64,000 nucleotides of DNA from JBBSUQ01 sp964389755 (GTDB lineage Bacteria; Bacteroidota; Bacteroidia; Flavobacteriales_D; Crocinitomicaceae): assembly GCA_964389755.1 (NCBI GenBank), contig CAYMEW010000019.1, forward strand, positions 1-64,000, written 5' to 3'. Shown here one piece after another: positions 19,909-28,563 of this stretch. Positions within the stretch are counted from its first letter, which is position 1. Each line of letters starts with the position of its first letter. The notes below the pieces were generated by a model. That model saw only the letters and a list, made by a program, of their open reading frames with translations, ran no database searches and had not been told where the DNA came from. A program made the position numbers and the translations under genes.

Positions 19909-20419
19909 TTATAAAGAAAAACTCAGTGCCGTAACAACCTTCATTTTCGATATGGATGGCGTTCTCACCGATGGAAATGTCCTGCTTTTTCCCGATGAAG
20001 TGATCCGGAGTATGAATTCAAAGGACAGCTATGCCATCCAGTTTGCCGTAAAAGAGCAATTTCGCGTATTTGTTATCACCGGTGGAAATTCAACCGAGGT
20101 CAAAAGGCGATTGCTCAACCTGGGGGTTACTGAAGTATGTCTCGGATCGGCTAACAAATTACTGGTTTATGAAGAACTCAAGGCCAAATACGGATTCGAA
20201 GACGGAGAAGTGCTTTATATGGGTGACGACATTCCGGATTACCGAGTCATGGAACAGGTAGGTGTCGCAACCTGTCCGCAGGACGCAGCAGTGGAGATCA
20301 AACACCTGAGCGATTACCAGTCGCCTTATCACGGAGGACACAACTGCGTGCGCGACGTGATCGAGCAAACGATGCGTGTACAGAAAAAATGGTTCAGTGA
20401 ACATGCCTTTGAATGGTAA
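19901..20419 (+). CDS. KdsC-like HAD phosphatase (3-deoxy-D-manno-octulosonate 8-phosphate phosphatase family, 172 aa)
   Basis: A cap-less C0-type HAD hydrolase. Motif I FDMDGVLTDGNV has both catalytic aspartates near residues 16-18; motif II is ITGGNS near 63-68; motif IV is GDDIPDYRVME. The fold, size and motifs fit KdsC, which removes phosphate from Kdo-8-phosphate in lipopolysaccharide inner-core synthesis. Related phosphatases act on other sugar phosphates. I chose the ATG at 19901 (MTSYKEKL); a longer GTG-started reading is possible but would overlap the DUF2520 gene by 62 bases instead of 8. It also overlaps the next gene by 17 bases. Confidence 0.88.
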   Translation: MTSYKEKLSAVTTFIFDMDGVLTDGNVLLFPDEVIRSMNSKDSYAIQFAVKEQFRVFVITGGNSTEVKRRLLNLGVTEVCLGSANKLLVYEELKAKYGFEDGEVLYMGDDIPDYRVMEQVGVATCPQDAAVEIKHLSDYQSPYHGGHNCVRDVIEQTMRVQKKWFSEHAFEW

Positions 20420-21830
20420 GCACACACGCCGGTCGTGGCCCTACATTGCCCTGCTGATACTGGCGGACCTGCTCCTGTGTATTTCTTTTATTAAAACCGC
20501 CCCGATCGGCCTGGACGAACCTTTCTCCATCTTTCACGCTCAAAAAAGTCTCCCGGATCTCTTCGCGATCTTTACGCAGGAGAACAACCCGCCGCTGCAC
20601 TTTGTATTCCTGCATTTCTGGGAAAAACTGTTCGGAATCGGTCCCGTTTCCGTACGTTCCCTTTCCCTGCTTTTCTCCCTGCTTACCATCCCGGTAGTCT
20701 GGCGGATCGGCGAAAAATTCTTTAACCGTTCCACTGCTCTGATCGCGTGTTTGCTGTTCCTGCTTTCAGACTTTCATCATTTTCACGCACTGGAAGCGCG
20801 TACGTACTCCCTGCTTGTACTTGAGTTCAGCATCCTGACTTTTCTACTGTTAAAGATCATTTCGGAAGGAAAAAATGTACCGCTTCGAACATGGATTTTC
20901 CTGGCGCTTATCAACGTTTCGATCTTTTACACGCATTACCTGTTTGTACTGCTGTTACCCGCAGAGATAGTTGTTGCCCTGCTTTTCCTGCGACGGATCC
21001 GCATTCCGCACGCATTGATCGGCGCCGGAATCTTCAGTGCACTCATACTTCCCTGGATACCCGTTCTGCTAAAGCGAACCGAATCGGTAGAAACGAGCGG
21101 AACCTGGCTGGCACACGCGCAATGGACCGAATTGTACGGGTTGATCAATAAATTCCTGAATGATCGCTGGGTCTTAGCAACGCTCGTTTGCCTGTTAATA
21201 CTGTTGATAATCATACAGCGCCGTTATTTTTTCGAACGTATCCTCGCTGCCCGGGAACGCTTAACGGTTCTCCTGCTCCTGTTCGCCCTGCCCTACCTGA
21301 GTTGTTTCGTACTTTCAGTTGCCGGCGGACCTTCCCTGTTTTACGATCGTTACCTCTTCCTGCTTACTGTTCCGTTATTTACGGGAATTGCCTTTCTGAT
21401 GAGTGGAAAACAAACCTATACCCGAACGTTTGCCGTCGTCTTTTTACTGGTGTTCAGTGCATTTTTCGAACTGGTTCCGGATAATCACCGCGACGCGGAT
21501 CAACTCGCCGCATTTGTACGTGAAAACGGTTCGAAACCGATCGTGATCGCGCCGGAATACTACGATCTGAACTTCCTGTATTATTATAACCGCAAACAAT
21601 TTGAGAATCCGAATTTGCGAAAAGACGAAGCCAAATCCGGGATTTACGGGGTGGTTTCGCTGGACTCGCTGCTTTCACTGAAACCCGATAGCTTTACACT
21701 GATCGACGCAAACTTCGCTTTTACGCATCCTGGCGCAAACCTCACGCAACACATTCGCGGAAAAGGTTATCAGCTTACGAAAGCTCAAAAATTCAAAGGA
21801 GATTACAGCGTAATGGTTTTTAGCCGTTAG
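20403..21830 (+). CDS. Membrane glycosyltransferase, GT39/ArnT-like (475 aa)
   Basis: A polytopic membrane protein with about 10-12 hydrophobic segments. After the first segment there is a periplasmic acidic motif (APIGLDEPFSIFHAQ), as in GT-C fold enzymes of the PMT/ArnT group that move a sugar from a polyprenyl-phosphate donor to lipid A or protein. The C-terminal 100 residues are soluble and extracytoplasmic (VIAPEYYDLNFLYYYN). I chose the ATG at 20403, overlapping the phosphatase by 17 bases; a GTG nine codons upstream is possible. Its position after a KdsC-like gene suggests envelope glycan modification. Donor and acceptor are not predictable. It ends 4 bases into the convergent T9SS cargo gene. 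Confidence 0.82.
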   Translation: MPLNGKHTRRSWPYIALLILADLLLCISFIKTAPIGLDEPFSIFHAQKSLPDLFAIFTQENNPPLHFVFLHFWEKLFGIGPVSVRSLSLLFSLLTIPVVWRIGEKFFNRSTALIACLLFLLSDFHHFHALEARTYSLLVLEFSILTFLLLKIISEGKNVPLRTWIFLALINVSIFYTHYLFVLLLPAEIVVALLFLRRIRIPHALIGAGIFSALILPWIPVLLKRTESVETSGTWLAHAQWTELYGLINKFLNDRWVLATLVCLLILLIIIQRRYFFERILAARERLTVLLLLFALPYLSCFVLSVAGGPSLFYDRYLFLLTVPLFTGIAFLMSGKQTYTRTFAVVFLLVFSAFFELVPDNHRDADQLAAFVRENGSKPIVIAPEYYDLNFLYYYNRKQFENPNLRKDEAKSGIYGVVSLDSLLSLKPDSFTLIDANFAFTHPGANLTQHIRGKGYQLTKAQKFKGDYSVMVFSR

Positions 21831-23287
21831 CGAACGACTATCCGCACCAGTTTCGCTGCATTTTCGCCAAATTGCAGGAAGTAAACTCCCGGCAACAATG
21901 CGGAAATGTCCAGTGCGCTCTCGCCCTGTACTGTTTCCTGCAGGACTATTTGTCCCTGTAAACCGAAGATGCTGACTTTCGCCGTTTCGTTGGTTCCGGG
22001 GCGCACATAGAGTATTTCTCCGGCCGGATTCGGAAATACTTCAAGATCTTGAATGTGTTCTGCCTCTGCCACGCTTACCAGACTTTCCACGTGCGAGTCG
22101 TCCACTGTCGGGAAATCGTCATCGGCACCGATTTTCAGCAGGTAAACCGAACTTCCGCCGTTATCATCGCCCGTGATGTACCCGACCGCCACCGCACCGA
22201 GGTCGTTTGTAGCCACCAGTTCGGAATTGCGTTCGTCAAACTCGAAATTAATGCTCACATTCGCCATGTTCCAGTACAGATCTTCATAGAAGCGCGTGAT
22301 CCCGACGTCGAAACCGTCTCCGGAAGAATACTCGTTCTTATAATACGAAGCAATGTAAACCTGCCCGTTGTTACCGTAGCGGCATATATTGTCGTAAATT
22401 ACATCTCCTGCGAGGTGATCGCTTTCCTGACTGAAGTTCGTTCCGTCAATGTCCGTACGCAAGCGAAAATCGTCAAAATCACCGGAAGCCGGAACACGCG
22501 TACCGATCCCCTTGATGGCCGTCCCCACGAACACGAAATCGTTCAGGTGATACTCTCCGCTGTCCCCGTACTCTTTGGTCCAGTCGATCGTACCGTCCGC
22601 ATAGAACCGAATGAGTGCGGCCTTCGTCAAAGAAGAATCCGGGTTGTAGGTATCTCCGGCGATAAAGAAGGTCGTGTCATTGTATTGTTTTACTTCGCGT
22701 GCCACGTCATCGCCCGGGCCGCCGAAATTGCGCGTCCAGACCGTATCGCCGTCTTTATCCGTTTTTACAATGTAAAAATTAGCATCCTGGTAAGTGGTAG
22801 CGGTCGTTTCTCCAACCATGTAAACAGATGAGTCAGCCGGAGAAAAAAGTCCGTCATTAAGTTTTTCCCAGCTCGTATCCGTTCCGTAATTGCGTTCAAA
22901 AAGTACATTCCCGTCACGATCGGTTTTGATCAGGTAAAAATCGTAATCGCCGTTGCCGAAAGACGTCGAATAGCCTGCCATATAAAATACGGTATCGTTC
23001 CAGTTCAGTACGCGCTGCCCCACATCATTTCCAAATCCGCCGTAGGATCGTGACCATATACGGTTGCCATCCTTATCGACCTTCATCAGGAAAGCCTGAT
23101 TGGGCCCTTCCGCGTAACTGCTGGAGGAACCGGTTACCATGTACGAACTGTCCGCCAACTGAACCACTCCGTAACCAGCATCGTAGCCATTATCGCTGAA
23201 AATACTGAAAAAGTGTATCTGGGCACCGGACTGAAATGCCAGCAAAAAGAAACTTCCAATGATGATATGTCTTATCAGAACCTGCAT
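21827..23287 (-). CDS. Secreted protein with T9SS type A sorting domain (486 aa)
   Basis: The signal peptide (MQVLIRHIIIGSFFLLAFQSGAQ) fixes the start near 23287; a reading that starts upstream at 23404 would put 39 residues before it and is not plausible. The body has about six repeats of about 50 residues with a D.DGN.IW.R.YGG.G.D pattern (KVDKDGNRIWSRSYGG and similar), as expected for a beta-propeller. The last 75 residues are a type A T9SS sorting domain (LEVFPNPAGEILYV, LLPGVYFLQF). It is predicted to be surface-exposed or released. It overlaps the end of the upstream barrel gene by 13 bases, so they form an operon with it. No enzymatic motif was found. Confidence 0.87.
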   Translation of the reverse strand: MQVLIRHIIIGSFFLLAFQSGAQIHFFSIFSDNGYDAGYGVVQLADSSYMVTGSSSSYAEGPNQAFLMKVDKDGNRIWSRSYGGFGNDVGQRVLNWNDTVFYMAGYSTSFGNGDYDFYLIKTDRDGNVLFERNYGTDTSWEKLNDGLFSPADSSVYMVGETTATTYQDANFYIVKTDKDGDTVWTRNFGGPGDDVAREVKQYNDTTFFIAGDTYNPDSSLTKAALIRFYADGTIDWTKEYGDSGEYHLNDFVFVGTAIKGIGTRVPASGDFDDFRLRTDIDGTNFSQESDHLAGDVIYDNICRYGNNGQVYIASYYKNEYSSGDGFDVGITRFYEDLYWNMANVSINFEFDERNSELVATNDLGAVAVGYITGDDNGGSSVYLLKIGADDDFPTVDDSHVESLVSVAEAEHIQDLEVFPNPAGEILYVRPGTNETAKVSIFGLQGQIVLQETVQGESALDISALLPGVYFLQFGENAAKLVRIVVR

Positions 23288-24504
23288 TGCAACCTGCATA
23301 AAAATGAATTTCCATAACCAATCGAGCGACTCAGCCCGAGAATATTCTCGGTACCCACTCCTATACTTAACGAATTCAGCCGGAGATTGGTATAAGCACC
23401 CCATTGAAAACCGGTGAATCCGCCGTAAGCCAGCTGACTTCCGACAAAAAGTCCTTTGAGCACTTTATATTGCACACCGGCGTGCACTTTCGGAACGTAA
23501 CTGAAGGTCGGATAAATGCGTACTCCAAAGTATGATTGCCATTTCCCGTTGTAGTTTGCAGAAACGACCTTTCCGGCCTGGATGTACCCTGGAAGCGGAA
23601 TAACCTTTCGAACGTCCGACTGGCGAACACCGAGCGTATCGAGTACCGAATACGTACTGTCGAAGATCGCCGCATCACCGAAGAGCTGGTTGAAGCGAAA
23701 ACCGTCATACTGGAAAGAGGAATCGATCGTGTATTCGCGCAGCTTATTCATAAATCCCACACCGAGGTTACGTGCAAGTATCTGTACTGTCGCTTTTTTG
23801 TCTTTCATCCAGTCGATTTCAAAACGATAATCGGCATCAATCCCGACCCCGTAACCGTTGTTCCATTTTCGTTCGGGAGTGTAGCTCATATTTCCCTTAA
23901 GAACCAGATCCACTTGCGAACCGTCGTTCTGAAAAGCAAGTGTACCATCGTCGAGATACGCGTGCTGATAATCCGAGATTCCGTAAAAGTTCAGGGAAAC
24001 GGACGATTTGCTTCGTTTAACAATGATCCCGAAACCGATCTTTTGCATGCCGATGAAATTGGCCTCGCTCCCGCTGAGGCTCACGGTTTGACTGGCATAA
24101 CGCGCATTTCCGTAAAAGAAGAGTCCAAACGCGTCTTTGGAATAAGCACCCGACGCACCGTAAAAGGCTCCCGCCTTGATCAGGAAACCGAGGTTTTCAT
24201 TTCCAAAAAGGCTGACCCCGAAATTGGCATAGACCAGTTCACCCTGTGCAAGTGCACCGAGCCGGTTTACATCGCGGTGTTTTGAGAAGGAACGATCTTT
24301 CATATCCTCATCGATCATTCCCCCGAAAATAAATGAATTCAGGATCTCATTTCGCACCGAAGATGAGGCGTAAAATGCCGATCCGTCGAGTGTAAGCGAA
24401 TGTTTCCTGAAATTGGTATCCTGAATGGTCGGAAAAGTATTCTGCCCGAAAAGAGTAACAACTGACAGGAGGCACGGCAAAACGATCAGTTTAAAGTTCA
24501 TCAT
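23275..24504 (-). CDS. Outer-membrane beta-barrel protein, DUF5723-like (409 aa)
   Basis: It has a signal peptide (MMNFKLIVLPCLLSVVTLFG) followed by many short amphipathic strands with alternating hydrophobic residues and a C-terminal aromatic residue (CRLQCRF), as in outer-membrane barrels. Overall features resemble the DUF5723 family of Bacteroidota secreted or barrel proteins, which are distant relatives of PorP/SprF; this is from general resemblance, not a search. It starts at the stop of the upstream lipoprotein gene (24504) and overlaps the T9SS cargo downstream, suggesting that these three products work together at the surface, possibly as a cargo with its barrel anchor. Confidence 0.75.
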   Translation of the reverse strand: MMNFKLIVLPCLLSVVTLFGQNTFPTIQDTNFRKHSLTLDGSAFYASSSVRNEILNSFIFGGMIDEDMKDRSFSKHRDVNRLGALAQGELVYANFGVSLFGNENLGFLIKAGAFYGASGAYSKDAFGLFFYGNARYASQTVSLSGSEANFIGMQKIGFGIIVKRSKSSVSLNFYGISDYQHAYLDDGTLAFQNDGSQVDLVLKGNMSYTPERKWNNGYGVGIDADYRFEIDWMKDKKATVQILARNLGVGFMNKLREYTIDSSFQYDGFRFNQLFGDAAIFDSTYSVLDTLGVRQSDVRKVIPLPGYIQAGKVVSANYNGKWQSYFGVRIYPTFSYVPKVHAGVQYKVLKGLFVGSQLAYGGFTGFQWGAYTNLRLNSLSIGVGTENILGLSRSIGYGNSFLCRLQCRF

Positions 24505-26090
24505 CAGATTGTATTGCGCGTTTTAAAATGAGCTTTCAGCTGGAGACCTAAAAATGCATCTGCCGGAACCGCCATTTGTACCGGAATGCCGGAAATCGGG
24601 TCCTTTGTATCGAACACTGCCTTTACCACAATGCTGTTAACCTGGTTGAACTTACCTACTAGAGCGGCGGGAATGTCTACCCAAACCTGCGATCGTTTAA
24701 ACGGAATACCATTCATGAGATCCGTTCCGTACTGTGCACCAAGCACCGGTTGATCGGCAGGAGCGGAACCGAGTACATTCCCGTTTTTATCCAGGAAAAG
24801 CAATTGCAGATCTGCCGTAAACGGAAAGGCATTGGCCGCATTCAGTTCGATTTTGCCTTCCGTTACACGTACGAAATTCGAATTTTGTTTCAATGAAAGG
24901 TCAAAGGTATCCATCAGTGTTACCTGGTCCATCTTTACCGCCACAGGCATCTCGGCCTCCACCTCCAGTTTCACCCGGCTTTCTTCAAACACTTCGTTCC
25001 AGCCTCCGGAATCATTTCCGTAAGGATTCAGTTCAATGCGATAAGCATACTGCAAAATGCCACCGAGGTTTTCGATGAAATCTTCGATATTGCTGTTGGC
25101 ACTCGTAAACTCATAAACGGTTTCCGAGGGAGCAAATGAAGTAAAGGTCACATCTGCCGGATTTACGGGAATAAATACTCCCAGTTGCGGATGCGTCAGC
25201 GAAACCGTGGAAGAAGTATACTGATTTACATTTTTGGCAAAGAATAATTTGGAACGCGCGGGAGCCTTAATGCCATTGAGAATGCGAAAACGAATCGTGG
25301 TAGCCGGAATATCAATCAGCCCGGAGGTCAACTGATTCAGCAGGTCGACCTGCGTTTCGGAAGTGTCCTGGAAGACCTGGTTTCCGAAGTAACCGCGTGC
25401 ATAGGTAAATTCGGCGTCCTTAAACCGCGCATTGATAATCGTGGATTGTTGATTTGTCACGGTGACCGAAGGTCCGCCCGGATCGGTTTTCACGGAAAAT
25501 ACCGTTTGAATGCGGTTGAAGGAATTTCCGTTTATTCCCGTCAGGTTGAGTTCATAGCCCGACAAATCATAAGATTTATTCACAACACCCGGGTTAGATG
25601 ACGATCCTGCCGGTGCGCTGAACTGTTGCGTAAATACGACTCCGTTCTTCGTAACACCGGGAAGGGTCACCGTAAAATAAACCTGTGTCCCGACCGGATT
25701 TTTTAACTCTACCTCGACCGTTCCATGTTTCAGGTTCACCTGTTTTAACTGAATATCGCCCAGCAAGAGCTCATTTTCGCGGGTGTCATTGATAAATTGA
25801 AAACCCGGACCAACGGTAAGACTCGTAAACGACGGTGTAAAAACCTGGTGAATCGTCGTATCCGGAATTTCCACGATCTCTGCAAGGTTAAAATCGAAGA
25901 TCGAGCGTCGCAGGTTGAGCATGAGTTGCCCCGATCCGTTTACTGAAAACGTGGAATCGTTTACATAAGACTCCAGTGTCAGCGAATCTTTAATCAATGG
26001 CAGCACCCAGTCGGAATTCCAGCTGGTCCTCTCTTTCCGGCACGCGAAAAACAGGACGATAAGTATACAGAGAGGAATGAGTTTATTCAT
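24504..26090 (-). CDS. Large lipoprotein of unknown function (528 aa)
   Basis: The N-terminus is a lipoprotein signal peptide (MNKLIPLCILIVLFFACRKE) with the lipidated cysteine at residue 17. The rest is beta-rich with no enzymatic motif and resembles long Bacteroidota surface lipoproteins built of beta-sandwich units. It is the first gene of a three-gene unit with a barrel protein (1-base stop/start contact) and a T9SS cargo protein. It might be a surface partner of these; the role is not known. Length and reading frame are intact. Confidence 0.75.
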   Translation of the reverse strand: MNKLIPLCILIVLFFACRKERTSWNSDWVLPLIKDSLTLESYVNDSTFSVNGSGQLMLNLRRSIFDFNLAEIVEIPDTTIHQVFTPSFTSLTVGPGFQFINDTRENELLLGDIQLKQVNLKHGTVEVELKNPVGTQVYFTVTLPGVTKNGVVFTQQFSAPAGSSSNPGVVNKSYDLSGYELNLTGINGNSFNRIQTVFSVKTDPGGPSVTVTNQQSTIINARFKDAEFTYARGYFGNQVFQDTSETQVDLLNQLTSGLIDIPATTIRFRILNGIKAPARSKLFFAKNVNQYTSSTVSLTHPQLGVFIPVNPADVTFTSFAPSETVYEFTSANSNIEDFIENLGGILQYAYRIELNPYGNDSGGWNEVFEESRVKLEVEAEMPVAVKMDQVTLMDTFDLSLKQNSNFVRVTEGKIELNAANAFPFTADLQLLFLDKNGNVLGSAPADQPVLGAQYGTDLMNGIPFKRSQVWVDIPAALVGKFNQVNSIVVKAVFDTKDPISGIPVQMAVPADAFLGLQLKAHFKTRNTI

Positions 26091-26131
26091 GAACTGATTA
26101 ATAGACGAATGAATCTGCCGTGAGGTTGGCC

Positions 26132-27340
26132 TCAGGCACGTTCAATGATCGTGGCATAACCCTGTCCGACGCCGATACACATCGTTACCAGCGCATAGCG
26201 TTTCCCGGTTTTTTGCAACTCGATCGCGGCAGTCTGCAAAATACGCGAACCACTCATTCCGAGCGGGTGTCCGAGCGCAATGGCTCCTCCGTTCGGATTG
26301 ATGCGCGGGTCGTTGTCCGCCAGTCCCATTTTTCGCGTACAGGCAAGCACCTGCGCGGCGAATGCTTCGTTTAATTCCAGGATATCCATTTCATTGAGCG
26401 TAAGTCCGGCACGTTCGAGCGCTTTGCGACTCGCCTCCACCGGTCCGATCCCCATGATGCGCGGTTCCACGCCGGCTACAGCTGCACTGACAATCCGTGC
26501 CATCGGCTTGAGACCATGTTGTTTGATTCCTTCTTCGGAAGCCAGCAAAAGTGCTCCGGCACCATCGTTGAGTCCGGAGGCATTTCCGGCGGTTACCGAA
26601 CCGTCTTTGCGGAATGCGGGACGTAATTTGGCTAATGTTTCGGCTGTGGTGCCCGGACGTGCAAATTCATCTTTTGAAAATACGAGCGGATCGGCTTTAC
26701 GTTGCGGGATCTCCACGGGAACGATCTCTTCCGCCAGGCGGCCTGATTCCTGCGCTTTCGAAGCTTTTTGCTGTGACCAGGCTGCAAAGGCATCCTGATC
26801 TTCCCGGCTGATACCGTACTGATCAACCAGGTTTTCAGCGGTATTTCCCATGGCGTCCGTTCCGTAAAGTTCTTCCATTTTCGGATTGATGAAACGCCAG
26901 CCGAACGAAGTGTCGAACAATTGCGAATCGCGGCCGAAAGGCGTGGAAGCCTTTGACAGTACCCACGGACCGCGTGTCATGTTTTCAACACCTCCCGAGA
27001 TGTAAAAATCACCGGCTCCGTCTTTGATCGCTCGTGCCGCATTCACCGCAGCAGCCATTCCCGAAGCACAAAGCCTGTTCACGGTTTCTCCGCCTGTTGT
27101 AACCGGCAGACCGGCAAGCAAACCGGCCATGCGCGCCACGTTCCGATTGTCTTCACCGGCCTGGTTGGCGCAACCAAAGATCACATCTTCGATCAGTTGC
27201 GGATCAAGCGTATTGTTTCGTTTTACGAGTTCGGAGATCACCAGTGCCGCCATATCGTCGGCACGCACCGCAGAAAGCGTTCCGCCAAAGTTCCCGATCG
27301 GCGTACGGATCCCGTCAATTATATAGACTTCTTTTGACAT
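26132..27340 (-). CDS. Acetyl-CoA C-acyltransferase / thiolase (402 aa)
   Basis: A class II thiolase, which cleaves 3-oxoacyl-CoA with CoA (or condenses acyl-CoA in reverse). The acyl-accepting cysteine is in NRLCASGMAAA near residue 89; NEAFAAQ near 345, GGAIALGHPLGMSGSR near 370-385 and the second catalytic cysteine in TMCIGVGQG near 390 are all present. Similarity to the PcaF/FadA group suggests 3-oxoadipyl-CoA or fatty-acid beta-oxidation substrate, but I cannot decide between them. The gene stands alone; no other beta-oxidation genes are next to it. A weak palindrome (TGAGG..CCTCA) follows the stop. Confidence 0.95.
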   Translation of the reverse strand: MSKEVYIIDGIRTPIGNFGGTLSAVRADDMAALVISELVKRNNTLDPQLIEDVIFGCANQAGEDNRNVARMAGLLAGLPVTTGGETVNRLCASGMAAAVNAARAIKDGAGDFYISGGVENMTRGPWVLSKASTPFGRDSQLFDTSFGWRFINPKMEELYGTDAMGNTAENLVDQYGISREDQDAFAAWSQQKASKAQESGRLAEEIVPVEIPQRKADPLVFSKDEFARPGTTAETLAKLRPAFRKDGSVTAGNASGLNDGAGALLLASEEGIKQHGLKPMARIVSAAVAGVEPRIMGIGPVEASRKALERAGLTLNEMDILELNEAFAAQVLACTRKMGLADNDPRINPNGGAIALGHPLGMSGSRILQTAAIELQKTGKRYALVTMCIGVGQGYATIIERA

Positions 27341-27454
27341 TTTCTGAAATTTGACTGGCTAAATTAATCAATTTGGGGATTGTTGAAAACTTATTACCGC
27401 ATAAGATCACAAGACTTTGTATATTGGATGCGCTAACGAAAATTTAACGATACT

Positions 27455-28546
27455 ATGAAAACACTCTTTCTGCCGGTTCTGGCAGTGGCTCTTTCATTTG
27501 CTGCATTTTCACAACCCGAGGAACTCACGCCGCGTGAACAGGCCTATCGTGATTCCATTGCCGCGCTGAACAACCAGAATGCAGCCATTGCCAACAGCCA
27601 GGAGGCCTACAACAGCGGCATCAGCCAGTTCGGACAAAAAAATTACGAGGCTGCGATCAAACAATTCGCTACCTCCATTCAATATGATCCCCATTTTACG
27701 GCAGCCTATTACAACAAGGCAATTGCCGAAAATGAAGCCGGGAAGTTCGGTGAAGCCCGCGAGACGGTCGATAAACTGCTTGCCATCGACCCGACCTATG
27801 CTAAAGCCTATTTTCAGCGCGGAAGGGCTTACCAGGGACTCAATAATTACGCGAACAGCGAAAAGGATTACGAGCAATCCATCAAAATGGATCCGTCGAA
27901 TCCGAAAGCCTATTACAACTTCGGTACACTGCGCTTCATGCAACAGGATTACAAGGGAGCGATCAGCTATTTTGACAAAGCCATTCAACTCGACCCGGAA
28001 TTTGCATACGCTTACAACGACCGCGGAAGCTGCTACCGGATGCTCGAACAATACCCGAAGGCGGTAGCCGATTACGAAACAGCCGCGCGCAAGAACCCGA
28101 ACCTGGCATTCGTGCTCAATAATATCGGGACCACTAAAAAGAATATGAAAGACTATTCCGGTGCGCTCGCGGCTTTTAATCGCGCCATTTCCATCGACCC
28201 GGGCTTTTATATGGCTTACAACAATCGCGGGGTTACGCTGATGGAACAGGGCAAGACCGACGACGCGGTCCGTGATTTTGAAAAAGCAATCCAGCTGAAC
28301 CCGGATTATGCACCGGCTTACAGCAACCTCAGTGCGATCTATTTCAAGCGGAAAGACTACAAAAAAAGCAAAGAAAATGCCGATAAGGCCATCGCAAAGG
28401 ATCCGGCGTATGCCGAAGCTTACGTAAACCGCGGAATCGCACGTGAAATGCTGCGCGATCTCAACGGAGCTTGCGAAGACTGGCAAAAAGCCGCAGAAAT
28501 GGGATCCGAGACCGGACAACAACTGTATTCATCAAATTGTAATTAG
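27455..28546 (+). CDS. Periplasmic tetratricopeptide repeat protein (363 aa)
   Basis: A signal peptide (MKTLFLPVLAVALSFAAFSQ) is followed by about eight tandem TPR units of 34 residues from about residue 57 to 355, each with the A..YY.FG/G consensus (for example AYAYNDRGSCYRMLEQYPKA). TPR domains bind proteins. It lies 17 bases upstream of the PorE-like gene and so is probably co-transcribed with it; a role in assembling the same envelope complex is a reasonable guess. No catalytic domain is present. Confidence 0.9.
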   Translation: MKTLFLPVLAVALSFAAFSQPEELTPREQAYRDSIAALNNQNAAIANSQEAYNSGISQFGQKNYEAAIKQFATSIQYDPHFTAAYYNKAIAENEAGKFGEARETVDKLLAIDPTYAKAYFQRGRAYQGLNNYANSEKDYEQSIKMDPSNPKAYYNFGTLRFMQQDYKGAISYFDKAIQLDPEFAYAYNDRGSCYRMLEQYPKAVADYETAARKNPNLAFVLNNIGTTKKNMKDYSGALAAFNRAISIDPGFYMAYNNRGVTLMEQGKTDDAVRDFEKAIQLNPDYAPAYSNLSAIYFKRKDYKKSKENADKAIAKDPAYAEAYVNRGIAREMLRDLNGACEDWQKAAEMGSETGQQLYSSNCN

Positions 28547-28563
28547 GAAAAATCGCTTCAGAC

